Positions 55,131-64,000 of a DNA stretch of 64,000 nt are shown here, in pieces. Under the pieces are notes generated by a model. It did no database searches. It saw nothing but the letters and a program-made list of their open reading frames with translations, and had not been told where the DNA came from. Source of the DNA: Trematomus loennbergii (lineage: Eukaryota > Chordata > Actinopteri > Perciformes > Nototheniidae); assembly GCA_012861695.1 (NCBI GenBank), contig JAAOOA010000096.1, forward strand, positions 248,001 to 312,000. Reading direction: 5' to 3'. Both the position numbers and the translations under genes were made by a program. Numbering within the stretch: position 1 is the first letter of the stretch; each line of letters begins with the position of its first letter.

Positions 55131-55537
55131 AATAAGAGCCACATATTCAAAAGAAGCAAAGTCCCCATAAGATGTCTTCCTGCATTGAAGGGAATCATTG
55201 AACAAAATAGCAACTCCACCTCCTTTCTTATGCATTCTTTCCTGACTCATAAAACTAAAGTTTGGAGGGGTTGATTCGATAAGAACAGCTGCATTGTTAT
55301 TTTGTTCAATCCATGTTTCCGTTAAAAACATAAAAGATTATGCTCAGTGATAAAATCATTGATTAAAAATGTTTTACCTGCCAAAGACCTGACATTTAAT
55401 AAAGCTAGTTTAAGTTTGTTAAATACACTGTCAGTCAGATTTTTTGTGGCAAGCTGTGGCTGACATGGAATCACTGCTAAATTTGATAAACTCACACAAA
55501 CGTTTGAGCGCTTTCTGTTTCTTAGCTGATTCACCAC
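55119..55537 (-). pseudogene. L2 endonuclease, N-terminal half
   Basis: 55322-55537: NKLKLALLNVRSLAGKTFLI then NDFITEHNLLCF; 55119-55331: MFLTETWIEQNNNAAVLIES and HKKGGGVAILFNDSLQCRK. LLNVRSLAGKT carries the conserved asparagine, LTETW the conserved glutamate. A frameshift lies between the two at FLTETW. The continuation FEYVALI is cut by the ~590-bp insertion. Confidence 0.9.
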
Positions 55538-55879
55538 TCATAATCTATTACCTATCAACACATATATCGGCAAAGCTACTGGCAGGCAGGGCCCCGGCTT
55601 ATCCTGGAAAGAGTTGAGAGTGCCATACGCCCTTGAGCCTGGACCCATCACATATCAGTTAGAGTTTGCTGCGTTTTGTCCACACACATTCTTATCAGGC
55701 TTCGGAGACAGCAGATGCTGTCTTGAAGGGGGAGGGGGTGGCTGACGTAGGCACGGTGATGAAGACGGGGAAGATGGTGCGCGTCTCTGATTCGGTGATT
55801 GTGGTGGGCGTTGTTGAGGGGCGGGGGTAAAGGACAAGCTGCCAACCCTGCATATCGCCTTCATGCGGTCACCTGTGTA

Positions 55880-55983
55880 TCTTTGTGACTATTATTATTT
55901 TGTTGTTTTGTTTCCCATTGTAAAGCGTCCTTGGGTCTCTTGAAAGGCGCTATAAAAATTGAAATTATTATTATTATTATTGA
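55880..55983 (+). mobile_element. SINE or LINE 3' tail ending in (ATT)n
   Basis: TTCCCATTGTAAAGCGTCCT, TGAAAGGCGCTATAAAAATT and GAAATTATTATTATTATTATT-like tail form a 3' end common to fish retroposons. It lies between two imperfect copies of an L2 ORF1 segment (TGCCAACCCT near 55840 and 55998), so a local duplication is also present. Confidence 0.65.
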
Positions 55984-56162
55984 TCTCCAGGAAGGACTTG
56001 GTGCCAACCCTCTGTATCTCCTTCATGTGGTCGAACTCCAGGAGGGTGGGCGAGGGTGAAAGGGTGAACGGAGAGTAGAGAGAGCTGGGGTGTGAAGGAA
56101 GAGTATCCTCAAAGGTGTTGATAGGGGGAAGAAGGGCGGTGGAGACTCCTCCAGTTGTGTCA

Positions 56163-56487
56163 AAGGTCTCCCATAATCAAAACATTCTCAAGCGGGTGCA
56201 GTGATACTTCTTCAAGGTTTTCTGCGCGATGTGTTGTGTCTTTCTCCTGTTTTGATTCCTCTTGTCGTTTGTCCTTGGCAGAGGGAACAGATTGATGATG
56301 CAGGCAGTTGAATATGTTAGAGATAAACAATTTCACTCCTGACTTGTTCAGGCAAACTCCATCTGCCTTAAAAAGATGTCTGCGGTCCCAGAAAAAGTTA
56401 AAATTGTCAATGAAATGGACAGAATGGTCAGTACAGGCAGTTGAAAGCCACGTGTTCAGTGCAAATAATCTGCTGAATCTCTCAGAT
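56163..56487 (-). pseudogene. L2 ORF1 esterase-like C-terminal block
   Basis: An open frame without a start codon reads FSRLFALNTWLSTACTDHSV, HFIDNFNFFWDRRHLFKADG, VCLNKSGVKLFISNIFNCLH and then a lysine/glutamate-rich tail to a stop near 56163. W-x-RRHLFKADGVHLN-x-G is the last conserved block of the SGNH-type esterase in L2/CR1 ORF1 proteins. The position usually held by the catalytic histidine is cysteine here (DGVCLN). Upstream blocks with the GDS motif are lost at the 5' truncation. Confidence 0.65.
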
Positions 56488-56495
56488 GTAGTACA

Positions 56496-57061
56496 AGTAG
56501 TGTCTCCATATATGTTAATGTGTTGTGCTTTTAAACAAACTTGTTACTCTTTTATGACAACTGTTTTGAAATAATCAAATTTTTATAAAATGTATTAACA
56601 TCCATAACTTTCCCTTTTTTAATTTATTTGTTTAATCTGCAATGTTTCAATGCTATCAAATATTTAAAGGGTTGGATTGAAATCAGGAAGAGTTTGTCGT
56701 ATATAGGTTCCGGCAACTCAATTGTGTTTTATAATTTACTTTATTCTCATGTGGTTCTTAGCAGATTGTTATTTGCATTGGTTACACTTAATATCTGGGC
56801 TTTTAATTGTAGGCTCATCTCATCTTTTCATATGCAGAAAAAATCACATTAGTGAGTTTACCCAAGTCCTATAATTGCTTGGAACCACTTGACACATATT
56901 TTTTAAGTTTTAGCAAAGTAACACATTCTTGAGTAGAGGAAAACTAAAAAAGTTAATTTCACCAACTCAAAAAATGCAAAAGTTGACTAAACTCTTAAAA
57001 TTGCTTGGAATCACTTGACATATATTTTTTAAGTTTTACCAAAACAACAGTTTTTACAGTG
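56496..57061. other. No recognisable gene
   Basis: A/T-rich. TTGCTTGGAACCACTTGACA at about 56876 and TTGCTTGGAATCACTTGACA at about 57002 are diverged tandem copies (~125 bp), each followed by ATATTTTTTAAGTTTTA. Confidence 0.5.
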
Positions 57062-57714
57062 TAGGGTTGCACTTTCCGGTAAATTTCCGGAAAGTTTCCA
57101 TGGGAAGTTAAGCTGGGGAATTTTGGAAATTTTCGATGCAAAATTAAACAAAAAACATGACATTTCAACAGATTTTAAAAGTAGAACAAGTTTTAATTAT
57201 TTTATTGAACAATTATTTGTTTCATTGAAGAACGAAAACAGGAATGTTGAGTTAAATATTACTCATCCCCCCAACCCCACTCATTAAAAAATGAACAAAA
57301 ATGCACCCCCCATCCAAAAATCCTCACAAAGTCTCATTCAAAATGTTAAATGAAAAGATGTGGCTTCATTTGTCTTGTGCTTTGGGCTCAAAAGTGTGAT
57401 CCAGTCTTCTCGAAATCATCTGTGCATGTGATGGAGGAATGCACAGTGCCTGTAGGGGGTGTGGTCTCAATAGCCATGCAGTAAGCAGTGTGCTATGGCA
57501 TGGATATTCAAGTGTACTTGTATGGCATCTGTTTGTTTTAGTCAAGATTATGCTAAATATACTTCCCCAACTATATTTAAGTTGCCTACAGCCAACCTTC
57601 AATTTCGAAAATTCCCAGTTTATTCCCATAAATTCCCAGTTTATTCCCATAAATTCTCGTTAATTCCCATGGAAAGTTTCCATCTTTGAAAATTCCCGGA
57701 ATTTTGCAACCCTA
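57062..57714. mobile_element. hAT-like MITE of the TAGGGTTGCA type
   Basis: Left end TAGGGTTGCACTTTCCGG and right end, read inward, TAGGGTTGCAAAATTCCGGG. Near the right end TTCCCAGTTTATTCCCATAA is tandemly repeated. This is a familiar vertebrate hAT MITE. The flanks TTACAGTG and AGTACAAG do not match, so the duplication has decayed or a boundary is rearranged. Confidence 0.75.
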
Positions 57715-58514
57715 AGTACAAGTCTCTCAGTATTGCACTTAAGTACAGTACAGTAATTGAGGAAATCTTAGCTACTTTACACCACTGCATGTAATTGTGT
57801 GATTTAAAAAAATAATAATGCTTTCCTTGATGTCAAATGTCATATTATTAGTATAACTATGGTATGGAGTGTTACTGAGCATAGCAAGGCACTGATCCTC
57901 GTTCAGTTCAGTGAGAGATAAACCAGTTAGTGGCTGAACATGTGATAGAGACCATCACTGTGAGTGTGTGATGCAATGCTGTTTCAAAATCAGCTTGCAA
58001 CAAGCCTTCTAATGCGTCCCCTGTGTAGATGTGCACATGTGTGTGCAGTATGTGAGTGTTTGTGTGGAGTATTTCAGTGTGTGCGCAGTATGTCAGTGTG
58101 TGTGCAGTATTTCAGTGTGTGTGTGTGCAGTATGTCAGTGTGTGTGCAGTATGTCATTGTGTACAAGCTGGAGAAAGTGCAGCAGATCTGTGTCAGAGCT
58201 GGAGGTTTTTGGTGTTGGGAGGTGTGAGATGGTGAGACAGCCATGTGTCTGTAGGGCCCAGGGGTGCGGCCCCGTCCTCCTTGTTGCAGATTTATAGTCC
58301 TCAATAAGCATCTCACACCGGCTGCCAAGACCCAAGTCAGCTCTAATTAAAACCTTTCACTGGAATACCTGTGAAGTCGCAGACCCTCCGACAGCAGCCA
58401 GGCGCATACCTCTGCACACCGCAAACACAGAGTGTGTTGGGGGGGGCATCAACTGTATATGTACTGTACATGCTCAGGCATGGACTCAGACATATGTATT
58501 ATCCAACTAAAGAC
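57715..58514. other. Short GT-rich tandem repeats, no gene
   Basis: At 58040-58165 a ~20-bp unit GTGTGTGCAGTATGTCAGTG recurs about five times. ORFs there are cysteine/valine-rich artefacts of the repeat. Confidence 0.6.
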
Positions 58515-59619
58515 CAGAGGCCTGTACTACGAAGCTGGTTCAACCTAACCTGGATATGTTTGAGTTAGCCGGTTGGCCCAATCCAAAACATACGCGCTCT
58601 CGCTAAACTGTACTACGACGCTGGTTATCAAGTGGATCGCTCAAGCCAGCCGTGTCCTATCTAGTTAGGTGCGCGTTCACATGAAAGGGGTGGTATTTGG
58701 AGCATTCGACCAATCTCAAACACGGACAAGCGTACTGACAGCGCAGCGTCATACTTCCTGAATGAAAAGTGAACTTTAATATTAGTCAAATATGAAGAAG
58801 TTAAACTTTAAACATCCATGACTTAAACACTTTATCCAGGATAAAAGCCACATAGCTGCACCTGCAAGGTGAATACAGCTGGTAAAAAAAAAGTGTTTGA
58901 ATGCGTACATTAACAGGTTTATGAAATCACTGCCCCGTCCAAGACACGAGTGGATCTGACTTTAATTAGGAGAATTTGACTCAAGTGTTTCATCAACTTA
59001 ATGTGTTGCTTAAAATAATACTTCTGCATACAGTATGTGACACTGTGAATGTTGCACGGCCAGATACGGCTCAAGAAGCTGACTCAAATAAGGAAATATA
59101 TGATACATTATGATGTGATATGATATGAATGATAATGGGACACATCGACGTCTGCACTCACAGTGCCGCGGACTGTACTTAATGTTACTTTGATCCGGTT
59201 ACTTATGTTGTGGCAGATATTTAAGTAAGCTTTCTTAACGCTAATGTTATAATAGTCAGATTGCTCTGAAGATGGGAGGGGATATTCTATTAATTTTCAC
59301 GTTCACACAGTCAGTTGATTTTGGCCGGCCGTCTTTCCTGCAACGGCAGTTTTTCTGTATTTCCTCTATCCTGTAATATGAATTGATCGCTTTAAACTCC
59401 GCACACGGAGCTCTGATTGGTCAGCAGGCAGTGCTTTCATTGAGTTGATCTCTTAGCCTGCCACCTAACCTGCTCCGGAGCAGGTTTGCCGCTCAGCATA
59501 AGTTACCATGGAAATCTAGCCTGCTAAAAAGAGAACCAGCGTCGTAGGACCGGAAAGCCCGAGATTTCCCTGAAGTTAGCCGGCTAAGCGAAAATCCAGC
59601 TTCGTAGTACAGGCCTCTG
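58515..59619. mobile_element. 1.1-kb Harbinger-like element
   Basis: Ends CAGAGGCCTGTACTACGAAG and exact complement; CTGGTT/CTGGAT follows. The same CGAAGCTGG / TACTACGACGCTGGTT phrase is repeated inside near 58612. This terminal sequence is common in fish PIF/Harbinger MITEs. I could not fix the target duplication. Confidence 0.7.

Positions 59620-59685
<66 letters not shown>
59620..59685. repeat. (AC)n microsatellite
   Basis: About 30 AC units directly against the right end of the Harbinger-like element. Confidence 0.95.
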
Positions 59686-59686
<1 letters not shown>

Positions 59687-60154
59687 AATGTGATTCTGAC
59701 CAAACTTAAAACCAAACATAAACAAATATTTGTTTTACTTAAAGGGAATTGGCTCACTTACAAATGTTTGGCTTATTTGAAGCAAATGTTGTTGCAATTA
59801 TTGTGTCATGATCTCTTTATTTTCGTGAAAGGGGCGGGGTTGGCAACATTTGACCAATCACAAACCTGGAGAAGCGAGCTGACAACGAGAGGGCCTGGCT
59901 CTCCGTTCTAGTTCATCCCAGAGGTGTCAGGGCTCTGTGCGGGCCAGTTCTTCCACACCAAACTCATCCAACCATGCCTTTATGGACCTTGCTTTGTGGG
60001 GCACAGTCATGCTGTGACCCCCCCCCCGCTCTATTGCTGTGGTTCCTAAACGTTTCCACTTTGCAATAATACCACTTAAAGTTGATCATGGAATATCTAG
60101 GAGAGAAGAACTGTCACAAACTGACTTGTTGCAACGGTGGCACCCTATTACAGT
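59686..60154. other. No recognisable gene
   Basis: Contains GTGAAAGGGGCGGGGTTGGC at about 59825, similar to ACATGAAAGGGGTGGTATTT inside the preceding element, and a C run near 60020. The last eight bases are the target duplication of the next hAT. Confidence 0.4.
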
Positions 60155-60359
60155 CAGTGTTGGGCAAGTTACTTCCAAAATGTAATATATTACATATTAC
60201 TTATTACTGTCTTTTTAAAGTAATAAGTTACATTACAATATTACTTTTATATTACTTTTGATATAATACTATATTATTTCACCAAAATAACCGCAAAAGA
60301 ATGGCTAGGTATTTTAAATGCTAAATGTAGTTTAGTGCAGCTCATTATACATCCAGTGA

Positions 60360-61442
60360 AGGGCGATGTGTCTCAGGGCTTCTTAACATTTATGAAACTA
60401 TTAATGTGTAGCACCAGATTAACGGGAAGAATCTCAGCTAACTGAAGATATGAACCATTTTTACCAAAACAAAACACAAGGGTAATAAGGCCTCTGAATT
60501 AGCACTAAGCGAAAAAATGCTAACGCACTTTAGCACACAACTCAAGATAAAGATACCCTTATTACTTATCGTGGCTGCACATACAATATATCCGATTAAA
60601 GCTGAAACTCCACAGATTATATAGGTATAGTATCATCACTGAGCGATCCGAACTCGCGACAGGGAAGCAAACACAGACATCACAACACGTACCTTTACGG
60701 AGCTTTTACGGGAGATCGTCTCACCGTAGCTGTCAATCTGATCAAAAGACGTGTTCAATGGCATTAAAACGAAAACAAACGCGGCTACAACTGTTGATCC
60801 ATAGGTTAATAATGTATCTGTGGCTTTGAAAAAATTATTTATAATCCATAATTCCATTTTTATGTAAAAATCGGAGAGAAAAAGTTAGCTGCTAATGGTA
60901 GCCATGGTATGCAGCTTCCGGTTTTGGTAACGCGTCACTCTCACTCCTTATTTGTTAACGTGTTGGTGTGTATAGAACTTTCCCTCGATTCCATTGGCTC
61001 TAGCGGTTATAAAGAGATTTCATTCATCAAAATCAACCAAGGGGGGCCAGAGATAGGTCAAATCCACCCAAATGACCCCAAAAAGGTCAAATTTCACTTG
61101 TTTTGCTTCAATCTTGATACAGGGTACTTATTATATGTTGTACTTTGGAGTCCTACAGCTTTTAGTCTACTAACCCATCATCCAAGGGTAGTTTTCACTA
61201 TAAGTAAAAAAGAATTTGGACACTATAATTTACAGTTTTTTACTATGTTCAATCTGAATTTTCTTTAAAATAAAAACATCTATATTGATTCTGACTTTTC
61301 TACATCCAACTCACAGGTTTATCATTACTTTGAGAATAAAGATTATTAATTTAACCCTTTTAGAAGGGAAGATATGGTCATTTGTTCTGGGAATGTCATT
61401 TTCGAGCCTGAGACCTGAAAAACAGGCTCAGGGCTTAAGAGG
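60360..61442. mobile_element. TTAA element family, copy 3 (left end missing)
   Basis: From CTTCTTAACATTTATGAAAC to the right end CAGGGCTTAAGAGG, followed by TTAA (61443-61446). Matches copy 2 at 20238-21270 over AACGGGAAGAA, CACAAGGGTAATA, GGGGGGCCAGAGATA and GAGCCTGAGACCTGAAAAAC. It shows the order in which copy 2 was interrupted. Confidence 0.8.
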
Positions 61443-61714
61443 TTAAGGCTACTAACAACTTTTATTACACGGCTTAGTTGAATACTGGATTCTGTTTGTA
61501 AATTCTTAACATGTGACACGTTGTTAATACAGTAGTACAGACCACTGTCAAGGACTATAATGAAGGTTGCTAAGGAGGATCAAGAAAGAGAAGGAAAAGA
61601 GGTTAAAAGACGGAGCGCTGGACGTCAGATAAATCACCAGAAGAAGGCAGAGAGGAAGTAAACAATAACAGGAACACGGAATGGGCTCTGTATTTTGTTT
61701 AGTATATGGCCATG

Positions 61715-62890
61715 TACAGGCCCGGTTCCAGAACAAAATGACTTGGGGTGCATCTGAGATTACAGGGGCGCAGCAGTAGTAGGTTTACATGAGCAATAGT
61801 GGCCGGCAACAGCAATGAAAAATATCATTGATGTTATGGTCCCCAATGAACAGATTATGGCATTTGTTATGTTTTGAAACCAAGCAAGTAAGAACATTTC
61901 AAGTGTGTTAAAAGTGCAATCCTGAAATATTTCATCCAGTCCAAAGTGGACTATGGCAAAGAAAAGCACGAAAGCTTCAAAACTGTACTGATAAAACAAA
62001 TGAGAACATATTGTAAATCAAGACAAATATTATTTGAACAAGCTCATGGTTTGAAATGGCAAACATTGAAAAGCAAAAGTATTATTAAAACCATGTACAA
62101 CATCATCACCTTGGTCCCATCATATACTCTGGGAAGAGAATATTTACTGTGCTTGAAAACTGGTATCACATCATCATGTGAGGTTGACTTTGTGACCTGG
62201 AGAACATTTCAGATGCATTATCAGCTTGTTGATAAGCTTGGGATATGAGATATTTTTGTAGCCATTCGTGGTGAAGGCATCTGTGCTATTGTATGCATTA
62301 TATTTGACCCAACATTTCTACAGGCATGGCAGAATATGGCACTATTTTCACATGAATATTCTAGCCATTGTCTATTTTTATACCACAAGCTGCAAAATGA
62401 CCACCTTACCCCACTGTGCAGGCGGGTACTTGTTTAGATATACCTGCGCAGGCTCTGTTTTGCCGTGGTATCCTGGCACCTGCAGGCCGCAGAGGGACGG
62501 CGTAGTTTCGGGCGACGAAAACTGCTGCTCCGGGGGCGAGTCAGGCGGGAGTAAGCTAGTGTCCACAACGGAGGGTAACGTGATGTCCCCATCTGACCTG
62601 TTGCTACTGTCTGCAGTAGATGCAGTGTTGCTGGCGTTTAGTTATGGTTGCTTTAACCATTTTCGTATGTGATTATCCACAGATGTGTTAGCACTATGGA
62701 AATGATGCTCGCGCAGCGGAGCAGGTCACGCGCACCTGACACAATTTGTTGTTTGTATTTTTCGCTCCGTTCTCTTTTTTGAATAGAGGATACATAACAT
62801 TCAACTGGGGGTGCAATGCATGCCTATGCACCCCCGAAGATCCCGACGCGAAGCCTGAAGGGTAAACACCAGGTTTACTAATCTACCCGC
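61715..62890. mobile_element. Probable decayed hAT-type insertion
   Basis: CAGGCCCGGTTCCAGAACAA at about 61718 and GGGGTGCATCTGAG resemble a known fish hAT end; TGCATGCCTATGCACCCCCG at about 62817 is the matching subterminal zone. The right terminus and duplication are lost. ORFs at 61946-62248 and 62268-62672 lack motifs. Confidence 0.45.
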
Positions 62891-63114
62891 ACGATTTTTC
62901 TCTGGTGTCGGAATGTCTCGCGATGTTGGTACATTCTTAAAAAACAAAACACCATTTCATTTCGGGTTAAAATGTGTTGTAACTGCGTTACTGAGAATTG
63001 TAACGGGTAATATATTACCCATATTTCATTAGTAATGCGTTACATTACTTCGTTACAGCAAAAAGTAATATATTGTTACTTTTGTAACGCGTTACACCCA
63101 ACACTGATTACAGT

Positions 63115-64000
63115 ACCACGTTCAAATTCAGTGAGCTCTTTAGAACGACCTATTCTTTCACAAATGTTTGTAAAGGCAAACTGAATGGCTAGGTGCTCGA
63201 TTTTATACACCTGTGGCAATGGGACTGAATGAAACACCTGAATCCAATACTTTTGTCTGTATAGTTTATGTCATGTTCTTTATCCAATCCCGATGCCATA
63301 ATGCTACTGGTGACCACTCACAACAGAGATGTGGAGCAGGCAAGAGGTTCTTACTCCAAAACCCCAGCATGCCTCATGTTTCAGACTTGTATTCTTCAGG
63401 CTGGATAGAAGCTGACTCAAGAGATATTATTTGATGGCCTTCCTCAGACCTCACAAACTTATTGAGATACTAAAGGCTTTATGCTACTTTTGTCTGGATC
63501 TGTGTGTCTGGACCCTACACTGTCAACACTTTCAGAAGCTTTGGAAGTTGACACAAGGGTATGTGTTAGGGTTAGGGTTGAAGTTGGGGTTAGGAATAGA
63601 TCAGAAAACACTTTTTTTGTGTTCTGGAGGATATGAAGAATGCTGTTTCATCAGGAGCGACTTTTGACAGAATTACAGTTAACGTGTTATAGAGACGTTT
63701 CCAGGTCCCTGGTGTTTTGGCTCTATAGGTGGTGAAATGTGTGTCTAGACATATTATAGAATGGTGAGTCTGGAGAGAATCCCTTTACCTTTACAATTCA
63801 TGTGAGGTTCTGCTCACAGACTCAATGGTAAGTGCTGAGAATACTTAAATGACACATCCCTAACCCAAGCCCTGACTACACATGGCGCTTTATCAAATTA
63901 ATTAATTAATTTGAAAAAACTGGTTAAAAGAGGTTAATGACACGCATAATTTGTAGTAATTTTTCCAACTGTACAGATCTACAAGAGTACTAACACTGTA
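63115..64000. other. No recognisable gene; short telomere-like run
   Basis: TTAGGGTTAGGG at 63566-63577 followed by TTGAAGTTGGGGTTAGG is only two perfect TTAGGG units. Two ORFs of 73 and 78 codons have no motif. Confidence 0.5.

Larger units (their letters stand above)
51411..56495 (-). mobile_element. L2-type LINE, 5' truncated, with three insertions
   Basis: The minus-strand 3' end lies at about 51411-51470; its plus-strand reading GGCAAGGCAAGTTTATTTAT followed by ATAGCACCTTT is a classic L2 tail. Upstream come RT, linker, EEP nuclease and an ORF1 esterase block, stopping near 56490. Insertions: TTAA MITE copy C in the 3' UTR, an unclassified ~590-bp block in the nuclease (about 54531-55130), and an (ATT)n-tailed SINE/LINE end in the ORF1 region (about 55880-55980). 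Every ORF is broken. Confidence 0.85.
60155..63106. mobile_element. 2.95-kb hAT element, duplication ATTACAGT
   Basis: Left end CAGTGTTGGGCAAGTTACTT and right end, read inward, CAGTGTTGGGTGTAACGCGT. Exact ATTACAGT lies at 60147-60154 and 63107-63114. Subterminal GTAATATATTAC and GTAACGCGTTAC are typical. Same family as 24331-27108. Two other repeats are nested inside; no transposase block is recognisable. Confidence 0.95.

Noticed and set aside
61946..62672. Two plus-strand ORFs of 100 and 134 codons as a gene pair
   Set aside because: They lie in a decayed hAT-type insertion, show no motif, and the second is antisense to the likely coding direction.
63566..63593. Interstitial telomere
   Set aside because: Only two perfect TTAGGG units followed by degenerate sequence; could be chance.

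Overview
The window reads as a stretch of teleost fish nuclear genome, probably a percomorph-type fish, built almost entirely of transposable elements. The basis is the repeat content: Rex1-type and L2-type LINEs, a tRNA-derived SINE with the fish core, many hAT elements with 8-bp target duplications, several TTAA-target DNA elements and THAP-coding remnants. I found no convincing host exon, rRNA gene, functional tRNA gene, CRISPR array or bacterial-type operon. Every coding stretch I can support is a decayed transposon gene.

Layout. 1-7.1 kb: a degenerate tandem repeat, LINE tails, two copies of a TTAA MITE, a TA-flanked MITE, and a 2.4-kb element (4654-7059) whose interior is a ~147-bp tandem repeat carrying RFX X-box-like palindromes. 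7.1-12.2 kb: mostly unannotated sequence with one perfect 28-bp hairpin (7214-7298) and a nested pair of Harbinger-like elements (9521-10879). 12.2-24.1 kb: a TTAA element (13232-24052) split by a 6.9-kb inverted-arm element (13337-20231, 6-bp duplication TCATAC) and by a Rex1 LINE (21271-24025). 24.3-27.1 kb: a hAT element with a BED-finger remnant and a second hAT inside it. 28.0-31.4 kb: a 3.4-kb element with long inverted arms and an 8-bp duplication, carrying a Rex1 3' end and a 37-nt G run.

31.6-45.5 kb: one hAT element (8-bp duplication GTAATAAC) split by a 12,962-bp element with its own inverted ends (32273-45234). That insert holds two mirrored THAP half-domains, a third THAP half-domain in a nested element, and further TTAA, TAA and TA insertions. 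45.5-48.7 kb: a third copy of the same hAT family, split by a second Rex1 copy. 48.7-51.4 kb: nothing recognised. 51.4-56.5 kb: a long minus-strand L2-type LINE with esterase, endonuclease and reverse-transcriptase remnants. 57-63.1 kb: hAT and Harbinger-like elements, ending in a 2.95-kb hAT with exact 8-bp duplications.

The elements do not form a pathway; they form a stratigraphy. Several insertions can be proved because an uninterrupted homologue of the target lies elsewhere in the window. The most unusual items are the 13-kb THAP-associated element and its 3.4-kb relative, the X-box-like tandem array, the perfect hairpin, and the inverted-arm element at 13337-20231. Family names rest on termini, target duplications and protein motifs read by eye; no database search was possible.
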